Shown piece after piece: positions 34,322-45,038 of a stretch of 64,000 nucleotides of DNA. Source of the stretch: Brachypodium distachyon. Taxonomy: Eukaryota; Streptophyta; Magnoliopsida; Poales; Poaceae. Where the stretch lies: contig NC_016135.3 in assembly GCF_000005505.3 (NCBI RefSeq), forward strand, positions 17,578,613-17,642,612, read 5' to 3'. Position 1 is the first letter of the stretch; every line of letters starts with the position of its first letter. The notes below the pieces were generated by a model. The model saw only the letters and a list, made by a program, of their open reading frames with translations, had not been told where the DNA came from and made no database searches. The translations under genes were made by a program, and so were the position numbers.

Positions 34322-35720
34322 ATAAGGTCTCACCTGCTTGGTAGATGATTTGGGGATTTCTTAATCTGGCTCGCCTAAGTCCCCATGGAATTTCTCCTCT
34401 CTCTAATCCCCCCTTCCGTCCGTTGCGTGGGCGCTGCCGCCTCGATCCGCCGCTTGGAACAGCACCGGCGGAATCCTCTCTTCCGCACGGGAAAACCTTC
34501 CTCCAATCCGCGATTGCTCGAATTTCCATCGCCTCTAACTTCCGCACGCACCGTTGCCCACTGCACGCTGCTGTTCGCCTCCTCCATCGTACGCGAGGTA
34601 GCTCGGATTAGATTGCTCGTGCAGATATGTCGTGATTCAAACAAAGCAATGGTGTTTTAGAGTTTTAGAATTGCTGCTACTTAGTTTGCATGTGATTTGA
34701 AAAGATCAATCAGCGACAAAAGGCAATTGTTTATACGATGCATTTAATTTTCTGAGGAAACAGCTATATATGCTTTATGCAAAGATCGGATTTGACACTA
34801 ATAGTGAATCTGCCACCCACTAGATAGGATTTGTTTTTCGGTGTTGCGAAGTGTCTTCACAAACGAACTCCATGGAGCTTCTGCTGCTGACCTTTGTAGT
34901 TCAAAACTTACAAACAGAGGATGTGATGCTGAAAATTATGATGGATTTCTGTCAGGTCTTTATCCCATCTGAGAACAGATCATTGAATACATATGTATAT
35001 TTAATCAGATTCTCTTTTATAATTACAGTTTGTAGGCTTTGGAGTTTCTGTTTTTCATCTAGGCTTGGATGAGCTTCAGTGCTTCACAGCTCAGAGCTTT
35101 CTTATGATAATTATTTGGCTTACATATGAAAATATATTTATATCTAATTAGTTGTCTTCTCTGCAAAATTCAGTGGTTTCATGTATGATAATTGATTGGT
35201 CTACTGTACTGTTTGAGAGCTACAGAAGTGGTATGTTGCTGGTTCCACAGGCAACCACGTTGTTGATCTATTAGTAATTCCGTTAGGCATGCTACCTCAA
35301 AAGAATATGTTATGTTCTTCATGAAGAAAATACTATTTAAGTTTTCGTAGATGCAGTTGCTTGCATTCAAGGGAAAAAAGTAATCTTGGAAAAGTTGGGG
35401 GCATGTATGTCTTATTTTTGAAATTGGGGGCTTACTTTGTGTGCTTTTTTTTTGTTGCTACATTTGTCTTACTGGAAATGTCAAGTGTGCTCAAGAGTGT
35501 TTTTGGACAGGCAAGAAAGGCATTTATTCAGCAGGATAATGAGTTATCCGAAATGAGGCAGAGACTGCAAGCACATGCTGATTATATGTGGGAGTTGAGA
35601 ATGCAAACAAAATAGCTGTTTGCGAATGTTGAGGATCGAAGAGAGAAGCTTTGCATCAAGATCAGAATGCTGACAGTAGAGCTGTCAGCGCAGCACGAAG
35701 TAAACTAGCTACAGGTATTC
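34322..35720 (+). other. Exon-like sequences of unknown origin in the Helitron-bounded block
   Basis: The segment near 34.38-34.65 kb is GC-richer and followed by a possible donor. Near 35.46-35.70 kb, codons for FIQQDNELSEMRQRLQAHA and a broken continuation look like a coiled-coil piece. Together they may be fragments of a captured gene. No family is claimed. Confidence 0.2.
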
Positions 35721-36570
35721 AATTGTGTGTGTGAGATCGAGAAATAGTTGCACTTTTTTCTTAATCTATGGGCCAGGCTTCCTGATATTATACAGCTGTA
35801 GTGCCAAATTTTTATCTAATGTCCGTGATTAATCTTCCTCTATTAAGAAACCATAAATTCTGCGCGCATCAAATTTTCTATAGAAAAGCATCTCCTTCTA
35901 TGCAGTATTTTCATTTTCTGTACTGAAGTTGCGATAAGCAAGCAATAACTCCTTCATGAGAACTGAACATTGGCCATTTACTGATGTTTTTCCTTTAAAA
36001 TCAATAATAATAAATCTATGATTACCTAGGCTAGATCAGTGATGAATCCAAAGGCTACATAAATCTGCAGTGGAGGCATGTATGTTCCTGCATTAAACTT
36101 TTACTTTGAGTACAAGAGAAAGGACATATTGTATGTTATCATCTGCTCCTACTCTTGTCGTAAATCTGGTACACAATGTACATGCATCCTCATGATATGG
36201 ATTCTAGAAAGAAAAGTTGTATGTGTTTCCAAACTGGATTTTGATGCTATATACTTTTACTCCATGAATCTGACTCGAACATTTAAAAGTCTGGAACAAA
36301 TGTTACAGGTGGGACAAGTTGTTCAGATGTTTCATGCGTACATGTTAAACTCCAGTATTGTTCCGAACGGACATGTCACTCTCCATGTGGCAACCTTCAT
36401 AAGCTGCCAATATTGTGTACCAGCTCTCTGTAAAATTCTATGCAGGAGTTTTTTTCTTTCACAAATCACAATCACATTATTGGTGTTCCAGGATCATAGT
36501 GTGCAAATTTGTCTGATGTTGATGCTTGCATTGCATGAACCTGGCTTGGGTAGACTGGTAGATTTTGATA

Positions 36571-36692
36571 CTTCCTCCATCCAACAAAAGATGTTTCAAC
36601 TTTAACTAAATTTGAATGCATATATACACTAAATCATGTATAGATACATCCAAATTTTGACAAACTTGAGACATCTTTTGTTGGACGGAAAG
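36571..36692. mobile_element. Stowaway MITE (122 bp)
   Basis: TA duplications at 36569-36570 and 36693-36694. The left end CTTCCTCCATCCAACAAAAG pairs with the right end, read inward CTTTCCGTCCAACAAAAGAT. The same family is present at 63219-63339. Confidence 0.9.
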
Positions 36693-38013
36693 TACAAGTT
36701 TTTCGGCTTTGATGCTTGGTAATAAAAAAATGGATAGGGCCGGTTTGCACCGTGATCTTGCTAGCCATTTGGTTTCTTATTCTGTTATCCACTTCTTCTG
36801 TAATGTTTAATTTGGATTATTTAGTTGATTTCTCTAATAATTTTTATCCGTAGCAACGCACGGTCTCCTAACTAGTATACATGTATCTATGCTTTTTAGA
36901 CATGAATATATCCATATTTAAACAAATTTAAGTAAGTTGATACGGTAGCAGGGACGGAGTATTTCGTTTTCTTTTCTACTCAGTCGGTGCTCCAACTCCC
37001 TGATATTTACCCAGACCACTACGTAGACTGACTGCTACGGTGGCTCTTCCTTTGCCTGCCAGCTCCTTTGGTTTTCTCTATTTATTTATTTTCAAAGGGC
37101 CAACACGTGGTGAATAGGTGGCTTGCTGGTTTGCTAGCTGAGTGATGTCTTCGCTCAATGGACACATATTAACAAGCTGGTTTCAGCATGGTAAAAATAT
37201 GATTTATCTCTTATCGACTAAATGTAGTAAAACTAAATAATTGTGGTGTTGATTCTATCTTTTAGCAACCCTCAGAATTGTAGGCATGGGAAATACAGTG
37301 TCTCCAATAATCTACTTATGTTTAATTTGACCTGATTACTCGTACACTTTCGAGCTTTTAGCAATCTGTGACAATCAATTGAAACGCATAAGAATCAATA
37401 TTCCACACATATATGGCTATTAGCATGACCTTGGTTCGACCGACACTGCTCCCTATCCGGTGTGATCAAACTAGTAGTATGGTTAAACCTTAAACACAGA
37501 AATAAATCTTACTAAAATATAAATGAAATTTTCTAGTTCATCTGTTCGTTAACTATATATATATCGAGTATTCAACTCGATAAATTATCTTTATAAAAAT
37601 CTGAGATTTTACACTAAAGCCCCCCTAAACGGGCTCGGGCGGCGTCGGCGTGAAAATTCTGACCCAGCCGGCCTCCCAAATTGTTTTTGCAGCCGGCGCG
37701 GCCCAGAAAGTTAGCTGGCGCCCCCAGGCCGAACCCAACCCACGGGGGCGCTGGCTCGGGCACAAAACCTCACGGGTCAGCACTGTCAGTGGCACAAACC
37801 CAAAAACATACCCCATTTGCCCCTCTCTGTGAGCTTCGGCGACTTCCACCCTCGAATCGCCGCCGGAACCACCCCTCTCACCGGCGACTTCCACCTCTGA
37901 ACCTGCCGCCGCAGTTCCAGTTCCGCCGTCCGCCGCCAGCTAGTTCCCGCACCCCGTCGGTGCCCACACCGCGGCCACCTTGCTCGCAAGGTGTTCGACG
38001 ATTTTCCAAGGCC

Positions 38014-39299
38014 ATGGATTCGGACGACAAAGAGATGCTCGCCGTGCTTTTTGACGAGGAAGTAGCCGCTGCCGATGATGCTGCCTCCGGTGGCGAACAG
38101 GAGCATCAACTCATCGTCTCATCGCTTCTTGGCCTCAGCGCCGAAGATGCAGAGCGGCCGGGAAGGGGAGGATCGAGGAAACGCCGCCGCAAGAGCAAGG
38201 CGAGGCAAACGATGGAAGGCTACTGCATGCTGTACGCCGACTACTTCCCCGATGATCCATTGCACAATGATGTGATCTGTCGGCTCCATTTCAGAATGTC
38301 TCGGAAGCTCTTTTTGAAGATCACCGAGTACCTCCGGGAGTACGACGATTACTTCAAATTGAAGAGGGACATCGTCGGCACACTTGGTTTCACATCAATT
38401 CAAAAATGCACGGTATCCCTCCGTTTGCTTGCTTATGAAATTCCTGCCGATACACAGGACGACTACCTTCGCATGGCCGAGTCCACGGCCATCGATTGCA
38501 TGTACAGGTTCTATAGGGAAATTGTGACGGTGTTAGGAGATCAGTACTTGAGGACACCCACTGCTGAAGACACAGCTCGGATCATGGCACATAATGCAGA
38601 AAGAGGATTCCCAGGTATGCTTGGCAGCATCGACTGTATGCATTGGTCATGGAAAAACTGTCCATTTGCACAACAGGGCATGTATAAAAGCCACAAAGAA
38701 TCATGTAGTGTGGTGCTTGAGGCAGTGGCCGATCAGGATCTGTGGATTTGGCATGCCTTTTTCGGTATGGCAGGATCGCACAATGACATCAATGTGCTCC
38801 AATGCTCGAATGTGTTTGCCAAGCTCGTTGAAGGCACTGCTCCTCGGGTAAACTATGAGATCAATGGCCATCTGTACATCAAGGGATACTACCTGGCAGA
38901 TGGCATCTATCCAAGATGGTCGACCTTTGTGAAGACAATCTCAACGCACCAGCAGGAGGAGCAAGATCTTGGTTTGCGACGCAACAGGAAGCATGCAGGA
39001 AGGATGTCGAGCGGGCATTTGGTGTGTTGCAGGCTCGATTTGCCATCGTCTGGTACCCTCCTCTCACTTGGTCGAAAGATCAGATTTGGGAGGTCATGAC
39101 TGCCTGTGTGATCATGCACAACATGATCATTGAGAGCGAGCGGGAATGTCCGGTGTTTGATACTAAACCGTATGAATGGATGGGTCTTCTAGCCAATGTA
39201 AATCACCAGGTGCCGGCCGCCTTTGCTGCTTTTCTCGCCCGGCGACAAGAAATTCGAGACGCTGGTACTCGTCAACAACTTCAAGATGATCTGGTCTAG
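38014..39299 (+). pseudogene. PIF/Harbinger DDE nuclease (ALP1-like), one frameshift
   Basis: The first ATG of the long frame gives an acidic N-terminus (MDSDDKEML), then an Arg/Lys-rich stretch (RKRRRKSKAR) and the DDE_4 nuclease. The catalytic triad is visible: D in GSIDCMHW (about 38.63 kb), D in GSHNDINVL (about 38.78 kb) and E in DVERAFGVL (about 39.01 kb). The frame breaks by a 1-bp loss near 38942 (after FVKTIS), and the remainder continues to 39299 in the next frame. The final TAG replaces GAG, found at this codon in the inverted copy near 40.02 kb, so the C-terminus is also slightly shortened. Harbinger nucleases cut at TWA targets and need a SANT/Myb partner. Confidence 0.85.
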
Positions 39300-39576
39300 C
39301 ATTTGTGGTGGCTCCGAGAAAACGTCTAGTTTTTCTTATTTGTTTCCTTGAATTTGATTAAATTTGTTTGAAATGTGATTCAAAGCGTATAAAATAATGT
39401 GCTTGTTTTAATTTGCAATATTTGTAAAATTTGGTTTGGTGAGGCGTTTGGGGGCGCCGGCTGGGAACTGGCTAGGCCTTAAAAACTAAATCTAGCCATT
39501 GCCCCCCCCCCCCCTTAACGGCCGAAAAAAGTGGCAGGCCGGATGCGAAATGGGGGGACGGCTGGAGGTGCTCTAA

Positions 39577-39834
39577 CCAAGGCAAATTTAGGGTATGTTT
39601 GGATTGAGCCCCAACTTGCCCTGCCAAAAAATTGGCATGACGAAAGTAAAGGCACGACCAAAAAATTGGTAAGCCGCACTTGTTTGGTTTGCAGCCATAG
39701 TAGAGTGCCAAATTTTTGCAAATGATTAGAAGTCTATTTGGTTTAAATAATTGACCTTTCAATTTGCGCAAGCAAATCTACATCCCTTGAACTATTTCAT
39801 CGGAAAAGAACAATTTCTACAAACTTCCAGTTCC
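39577..39834. other. Spacer between inverted Harbinger copies
   Basis: About 260 bp with no gene. GGGTATGTTTGGATTGAG near 39.59 kb resembles the start of a hAT- or Tourist-type MITE, but no matching end was found. It would form the loop if the flanking inverted sequences pair. Confidence 0.4.
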
Positions 39835-40167
39835 TGAACGAGTACCACCTGATTCCCAGCCGGCACCCCCAAACGGCTCCCCAAACAAATTTTACAAATA
39901 TTGCAAATTAAATCAAGCACATTATTTAATAAGTTTTGAATCACAATCCAAAGAAATTCAATCAAACAAACAAGAACTAGACGTTTCCTCGGAGCCTTCA
40001 CAAATGCTCGACCAGATCATGTTGAAACTGCTGATGAGTACCATCGTCTCAAATTTCCTGGCGAGGAAAGCAGCAAAGGCGGCCGGCACCTGGTGATTAA
40101 CATTGGCTAGAGGACCCATCCATTCATACAATTCAGTGTCATACACCGGACATTCCCGCTCGCTCTC
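39835..40167 (-). pseudogene. Inverted Harbinger remnant: C-terminus and 3' UTR
   Basis: On the minus strand this matches the last codons and 3' UTR of the nuclease at 39.17-39.47 kb (EWMGPLANVNHQVPAAFAAF here; EWMGLLANVNHQ there). It keeps GAG where the plus-strand copy has TAG. The preceding coding sequence continues at 50179-50270, on the far side of the LTR insertion. Only about 100 codons in total survive. Confidence 0.88.
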
Positions 40168-40189
40168 TGTGGGAACCCGGAATTAACTT

Positions 40190-42960
40190 CCAGACCCCCC
40201 TTTGTTTACCTTCATCAGTCCAGCATCAAGCTGATGAACACAGGCGAAATGAATACCATTGCAAAACAAAAAGAAGATAAAACAAATCTGTATTAATAAT
40301 ATGCCAAACGACTTACAAAGTGCAATGTCTCATGGCATTAATACAATCAGAAAACAGCGGAAAGTAAAATGCGTAGCGACTCCATCTCAGCCACAGGCAG
40401 CTGATGTAGTCCACATGACCTCACTCCTTAGATCCTCCTAGTGGTCATAGTCGGCATCTTTATCTTCAAGAACTCTGTACATCAACAACAAAGCAATGTG
40501 ATGAGTACATTACGTACTCAGCGTGCCCCCTCTGGGAACCGATAACTACATGTGGCTTCAAAGGAAGGCTATATGGTTCTTTTGCATAAAAGCGGTTTTA
40601 TTTGAAATACTACCATACATTTGATGAAGGCGTGGTTTGATAAAAACAAGTTTATGTCAAAAGCATTATCCAACAATGTGAGGGTCCTCGACCAACTCAC
40701 CCAAATCCTCAGTTCCAGTAGGAAGATAGAGAGGGAGATAGGAAGGGAAAGAAGATAGGCCCCGTATGTCAAGAAAGATTCATGTGTCGTCCATGACCGT
40801 GGACATGGCTATTCGAATAGTTTTACACTCTGCAGAGGTCGTACGCTGTACCCACATGACACGATCTCGCCCGGTGCCTAACCAACGGCCTCTGGTGAAT
40901 ACACACACAAATGTGTACCGACAGAGAGTCGTGACAAGGTCTTTAGAAAGAACATACTCAATGTGACACGCCCACTAGGTTTCAACACGGAAGGACATCG
41001 TCTGGCGATTCACAGTCCAGGCCCCCCTTTTGTGCCGAGGGCTCCCTATCTCACGCGACACCCCATGAGCGGTACAGCTATGACAACACTAAGCATGAAC
41101 TCCATACTAAACCAAGCCAGAGCCCATATAGCATGTGGTCGCACGGTTGTCACAATCTTTGAATTCAAGACTTATTAGGCCTCATCCGCTACGGGCGGCT
41201 AATTGCTCCCACACAGGCTAGCAATTGCTGCTTCAACCAATGATGCTGCCGCCCGCACCAGTTGTATGGTAAGTTTCACCCAGAGTAGGTAGAGAGAGTA
41301 GAATAAGGTTCCAAGAAGAGGGACTACACTCAGCTCAGCGAGCTCAACAACTTTCAGCAATGATATCATCAATCCGAAGATCACATAGAATCCTCGAATT
41401 GGCAAAAGAGTGATTCCTATGAATAATATACGCAAGGCTAAGCATTTCTACTCTGCAAGATTACTATATAAAACTACTCCAGGCATCAAAGGAATGGCAA
41501 TAAGCAGATCATGGCAAAGTGTCAATCGACACACCAGCTACAGGAATAAAATAGCATGCATGTTTATAAAACAAGAAAATAACTAACTAATGCCCATTTG
41601 GAAACATAGGATAAATATGATCAAAGAGAGGGAGGGGGGGGGGGCATGCCTCCGTTGATGAATTCTTCTTCTTCAGCTTCAAATTCTTGTCCTTGTTCCA
41701 CCTCGTCGTTCTCTACTCGTTGTAACGAGAACCAAAGCAAAATAAATAAATACCCAAGCAATAAAACCAAATGAAATACAAATAAGAGAGCGAATAGATG
41801 AGGCGGCCAAGTATCGGTTTGGGAACTTGAAAGGGATAGGAACAACTTTGATAAGATGGAACAATGAGATTGATTCTAACAAAGTAAACCATATACCCAA
41901 CATGAGGGATATAGCTTTATTGGTCATACCCTTTATTAAATTAATACTACACCACATAGATCAAGCACATATGTAGACACTCCAGAATAGAGCAATACAT
42001 CTTATCATGCTAGTTTGCAAGTATCAACCAACTCCTATCATACTAATGATACAAGCAAGAAGCATAAATTTTATATCTAGCATACAACAAGGATGAGAGC
42101 ATGACAAATGTTAAGATAAATATCTATGCAAGATAAAGCTATACAAACAATTATGGACTTATACAAGGCAACAATTATTGAGAAACAAAGCATGCATGCT
42201 CTCAAGGATAGTAATAAACATAAATTAGGAAGCTAGCAAGTATATGTTACACATGACACACACATTAAGAATACAAGCATGCGAATGTAATAAAATACAT
42301 GCATGACCAAGCAAGCATATGGTACTATAGATGCATTAACAAGAGATAACCAGCTTATTCTACCACACAAAGCATTACAATATGAACATCAAACGGAACA
42401 AATCACAGGAAGACAAAAACAATACAGCATGGCAAAGTTACTGGATTAAAGCACTAATGCACATACGTAAATCTAGCTAACAAGAGACAAGTATAGAATA
42501 ATAATATAACACATGTTCCAAGAAACACAAATGTACTTCAACTAAGCATGGCATGGACAATACTAATGTTCTGATAATTCATGAAGTATTGGAACAATAT
42601 AAGAAATAAACTATAGCAAAATGCATTGCAATCATATAAGCTAACTCTATGCAAGATAAGCAATGATTATATGAAACTCCCAAGCAACATACTATTGTTC
42701 TGTAAGCAACAACTACAAACCAAGGCGAGATAATAACAACAAGACATGTTATGATACAACAACCGACAATAAGCTTACCACCAAATGCATAGAGAAATTC
42801 TACAAACTATATACTAAGCACTTGAGCATGACATAAACCATGATATATAGGTGTATCAAGCAATCAAGGAAACTAAACCATTGTGATAAACACATCAAGC
42901 TTACATACTTGTGACCTGGAATTTGACTCATACAAAGATTAAGAAGTGATTGATGATAAG
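40190..42960. other. Non-coding AT-rich body of the long LTR (left part)
   Basis: No coding region is supported. A G run at 41636-41645 is a homopolymer. Many ACAAGCA/CATGCA words occur without a clear tandem period. Confidence 0.5.
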
Positions 42961-42967
42961 CCAGGAC

Positions 42968-43157
42968 TTCAACCCAAAGCGATCACAGTGCGAGAACTGT
43001 GCGGGGTGATATTGTCCTGGAGAGCTTGGAGTGTCAACCCAAAGCGATCACAACCATGGACTGTGCGGGGTGATATAGCTCGTATTTCCACAAGTCAAGC
43101 AGAGCGTCAACCCAAAGCGATCACAGTCATAGACCGTGCGGGGTGATATAGCTCCCA
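42968..43157. repeat. Three spaced copies of a roughly 47-bp motif
   Basis: TCAACCCAAAGCGATCACA begins at 42969, 43034 and 43107. Each copy continues with a variable 8-10 bp segment and then CTGTGCGGGGTGATAT or CCGTGCGGGGTGATAT. Spacing is 65 and 73 bp. The array lies immediately left of the copia insertion within the long LTR. Confidence 0.88.
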
Positions 43158-43169
43158 ACTCCTTGACAG

Positions 43170-43566
43170 TGTCACGTTAACCAAGCCGCACCAGAAGATT
43201 TCCTCCTTAAGCTTGATCGTTTTTCAGTTTAGATTATGCTGGTACGTGGGCCTGTCCCGTATCCACTCATTTTCTGTTTTGCTTAGCAGATAAGGCCAGA
43301 GGCGTGTTGAGTTCACGCTGCGGCGACTAGTTCCTGACTACGCATGGTCACGTCCGTGGGATGGCACGGGAAAACCGGATCATGATGCAGCGTAATTGGC
43401 GAGTTAGTTGGAGATTGAATAAAAGGAAAGAAAGCCAGAAAAGACGCAAGACATTATGCGTCGCAAACAACCTCTGAGTCTACGGTGTTCGCGTGTGTGC
43501 TCTGCTCGTCTCCGTCGTGTCCACCTCGCTACTGTGATTGAGAGAGTCTCCAGAGTTTTTCTGTCA
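43170..43566 (+). repeat. 5' LTR of the copia element
   Basis: 397 bp, starts TGTCACGTTAACC and ends TTTTTCTGTCA. A candidate TATA region, GAATAAAAGG, lies at about 43.42 kb. It has an 8-bp segment (ATTGAGAG) absent from the 3' LTR. Confidence 0.93.
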
Positions 43567-43568
43567 TT

Positions 43569-43580
43569 TGGTATCAGAGC
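43569..43580 (+). other. Primer binding site
   Basis: TGGTATCAGAGC, complementary to the 3' end of initiator tRNA-Met, two bases after the 5' LTR. It is the standard primer site of plant copia elements. Confidence 0.92.
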
Positions 43581-43674
43581 TCGCGGTCTGACGATCTTGG
43601 AGGCAAAGTGGAGGCGGTGTTCGGAGGCGATTTGGTGGCGGTGGTGAGCTGCTGTCCGCTGTGACCGTGGGGCA

Positions 43675-45038
43675 ATGACAACATCCCCGACGAGGGATGG
43701 TAGTGCCGTCACAGGCGTGCTGACGGCGGGGAAGTACACGCCGCCAGCGAAGCGTGCCGGTGAAGAGGGTTCCGGCAGCGGGCGGCGCGGGAGCCTCGTC
43801 CCTGTGCAGTATCCGCAGCTGCTGGAGAACAACTACCAACTCTGGGCCGGCAAGATGAAGATCCTGATGAAGCACCTCGGCGTCTGGCCGGCTATTGAAG
43901 GCACCGGTCCCGTCGACGAGGAGCAGGATCATGGCGCCATGACGGCCCTGTCGCAGTCCGTGCCAGATGATGTGATGATGTCCGTCATGGACTGCGACAC
44001 CGCGCGGGAGGCGTGGGAGTAACGCGTCGTAGAGGCGCGGATCTAGTCGCTCATGAGGCGGTTCGATCGGCTCATGATGGCGACAGAAGGCGAGACCGTG
44101 ACGGCGTTCTCGTGCCGGCTGAATGCACTTGTCGGCGAGATCCGGGCGCTCGGTGAGAAGCTGCCGGATAGAAAGGTGGTGTAGCGACTCTTCGCCGCAG
44201 TACCATGACGGTTTTCCTCGATCGTCAACACCATCCAACAGTGGGGCGACGTGCGCAACATGTCGGTCTCTGAAGCAGTCGGGCGCTTGCGGGCGTTCGA
44301 AGAAGGTGAAGAGGAGTTCCGGGAGGTGCGTGGTGGCGGGGCCAACGACGATCAGCTCATGCTCGTCACACGTGTGCTCGATTCCCTGATGAACAAGGGA
44401 AAGCTGGGTGGCAGTGGCTCATCCAGTGGCTCCGGCAAGAAGAATGCCGGCGCAGACCGCGTCCAGAACGGCAGTGGCAACTGCGGTGAGCGCGGCAAGA
44501 ACAGCGGCGGCAAGAAAGGCAAGAAGCACCGCAAGTTCGACAAGAGCAAGGTGAAATGTTTTAATTGTGAAAAGACAGGACACTTTGCTTATGAATGCAG
44601 GGCTCCTAAACGCGAGAAAGTGAATCTTGCGCATGCCGAGGAGGATGACGAGCCTGCATTGTTGATGGTAGAGTCAGTGGAGCTGATTCCGCCATCAGAG
44701 CTGCCGACAGAACAGGTCATGCTCAATGAAGAAAAAGTGGTGCCTAAGCTGCATGGGTCACAAGAGTTCTCGTGGTACTTGGACACGGGAGCAACAAACC
44801 ACATGACGGGCTGTGCTGCAAAATTCGATGAGCTCAATGAAACCATCACTGGTCGTGTCAAGTTTGGTGATGGCTCGGCTGTTGAGATCTGTGGGCGAGG
44901 CACGGTGCTCTTGCAGTGCCTCACTGGCGAGCACCGTGTGCTCACGGATGTGTATTACATCCCGCGGCTGAAGAACAACATTATAAGCCCGGGCCAACTT
45001 GATGAGAATGGCTGCAAGTACTCCACTAAAGATGGCTG
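43675..45038 (+). pseudogene. copia gag and protease region with four in-frame stops
   Basis: One frame runs from ATG 43675 to 45038. Gag occupies the first part (NNYQLWAGKMKILMKHLGVW is the gag N-terminal motif). A CCHC zinc knuckle, CFNCEKTGHFAYEC, follows at about 44.56 kb, and the aspartic protease motif WYLDTGATNHMTG at about 44.78 kb. In-frame stops lie at 44020 (TAA), 44044 (TAG), 44182 (TAG) and 44206 (TGA). Each can be explained by a C-to-T change in a Gln or Arg codon. A frameshift near 45036 separates it from integrase. Confidence 0.92.

Larger units (their letters stand above)
30827..36875. mobile_element. 6.05-kb block bounded by inverted Helitron-like 3' ends
   Basis: The right border (plus strand) has CCGTAGCAACGCACGG, a short hairpin, then TCTCCTAACTAG followed by T. 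The left border on the minus strand has the same hairpin core, then GCACTCTGCTAG followed by T. A hairpin about 10 nt before CTAG|T is the Helitron 3' signature. Two such ends pointing outward imply two opposed Helitrons sharing the block, or one rearranged element. No Rep/helicase gene is present. Internal 5' TC ends were not identified. Confidence 0.5.
28722..37613 (-). mobile_element. LTR-type insertion inside the Harbinger element
   Basis: CTAAA flanks it on both sides (28717-28721 and 37614-37618). On the minus strand it starts TGTAAAATCTCAG and ends GGTCGTTACG, consistent with an LTR whose final CA has mutated to CG. The first 200 bp or so align with 61685 onward (shared GTTTAAGGTTTAACCATACT and AGGGAGCAGTGTCGGTCGAA). 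No pol genes are present. If the Helitron-bounded block 30827-36875 is also subtracted, about 2.8 kb remains, so this is best read as a solo LTR or non-coding derivative carrying later insertions. Confidence 0.7.
28697..39573 (+). mobile_element. PIF/Harbinger transposon, split by an LTR insertion
   Basis: The left end starts GAGCATCTCCAACCGTCCCC; the right end read inward starts GAGCACCTCCAGCCGTCCCC. The two differ at two of 20 positions. TAA target duplications flank it (28694-28696 and 39574-39576), the family's usual target. Subtracting the nested insert (28722-37613) and its duplicated target leaves about 2.0 kb carrying one nuclease gene (38014-39299). No SANT/Myb ORF1 is present, so this copy would need one in trans. 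Confidence 0.88.

Noticed and set aside
42100..42900. Recurrent ACAAGCA/CATGCA words considered as a CRISPR-like or satellite array
   Set aside because: No constant period or unit; simply AT-rich LTR sequence.
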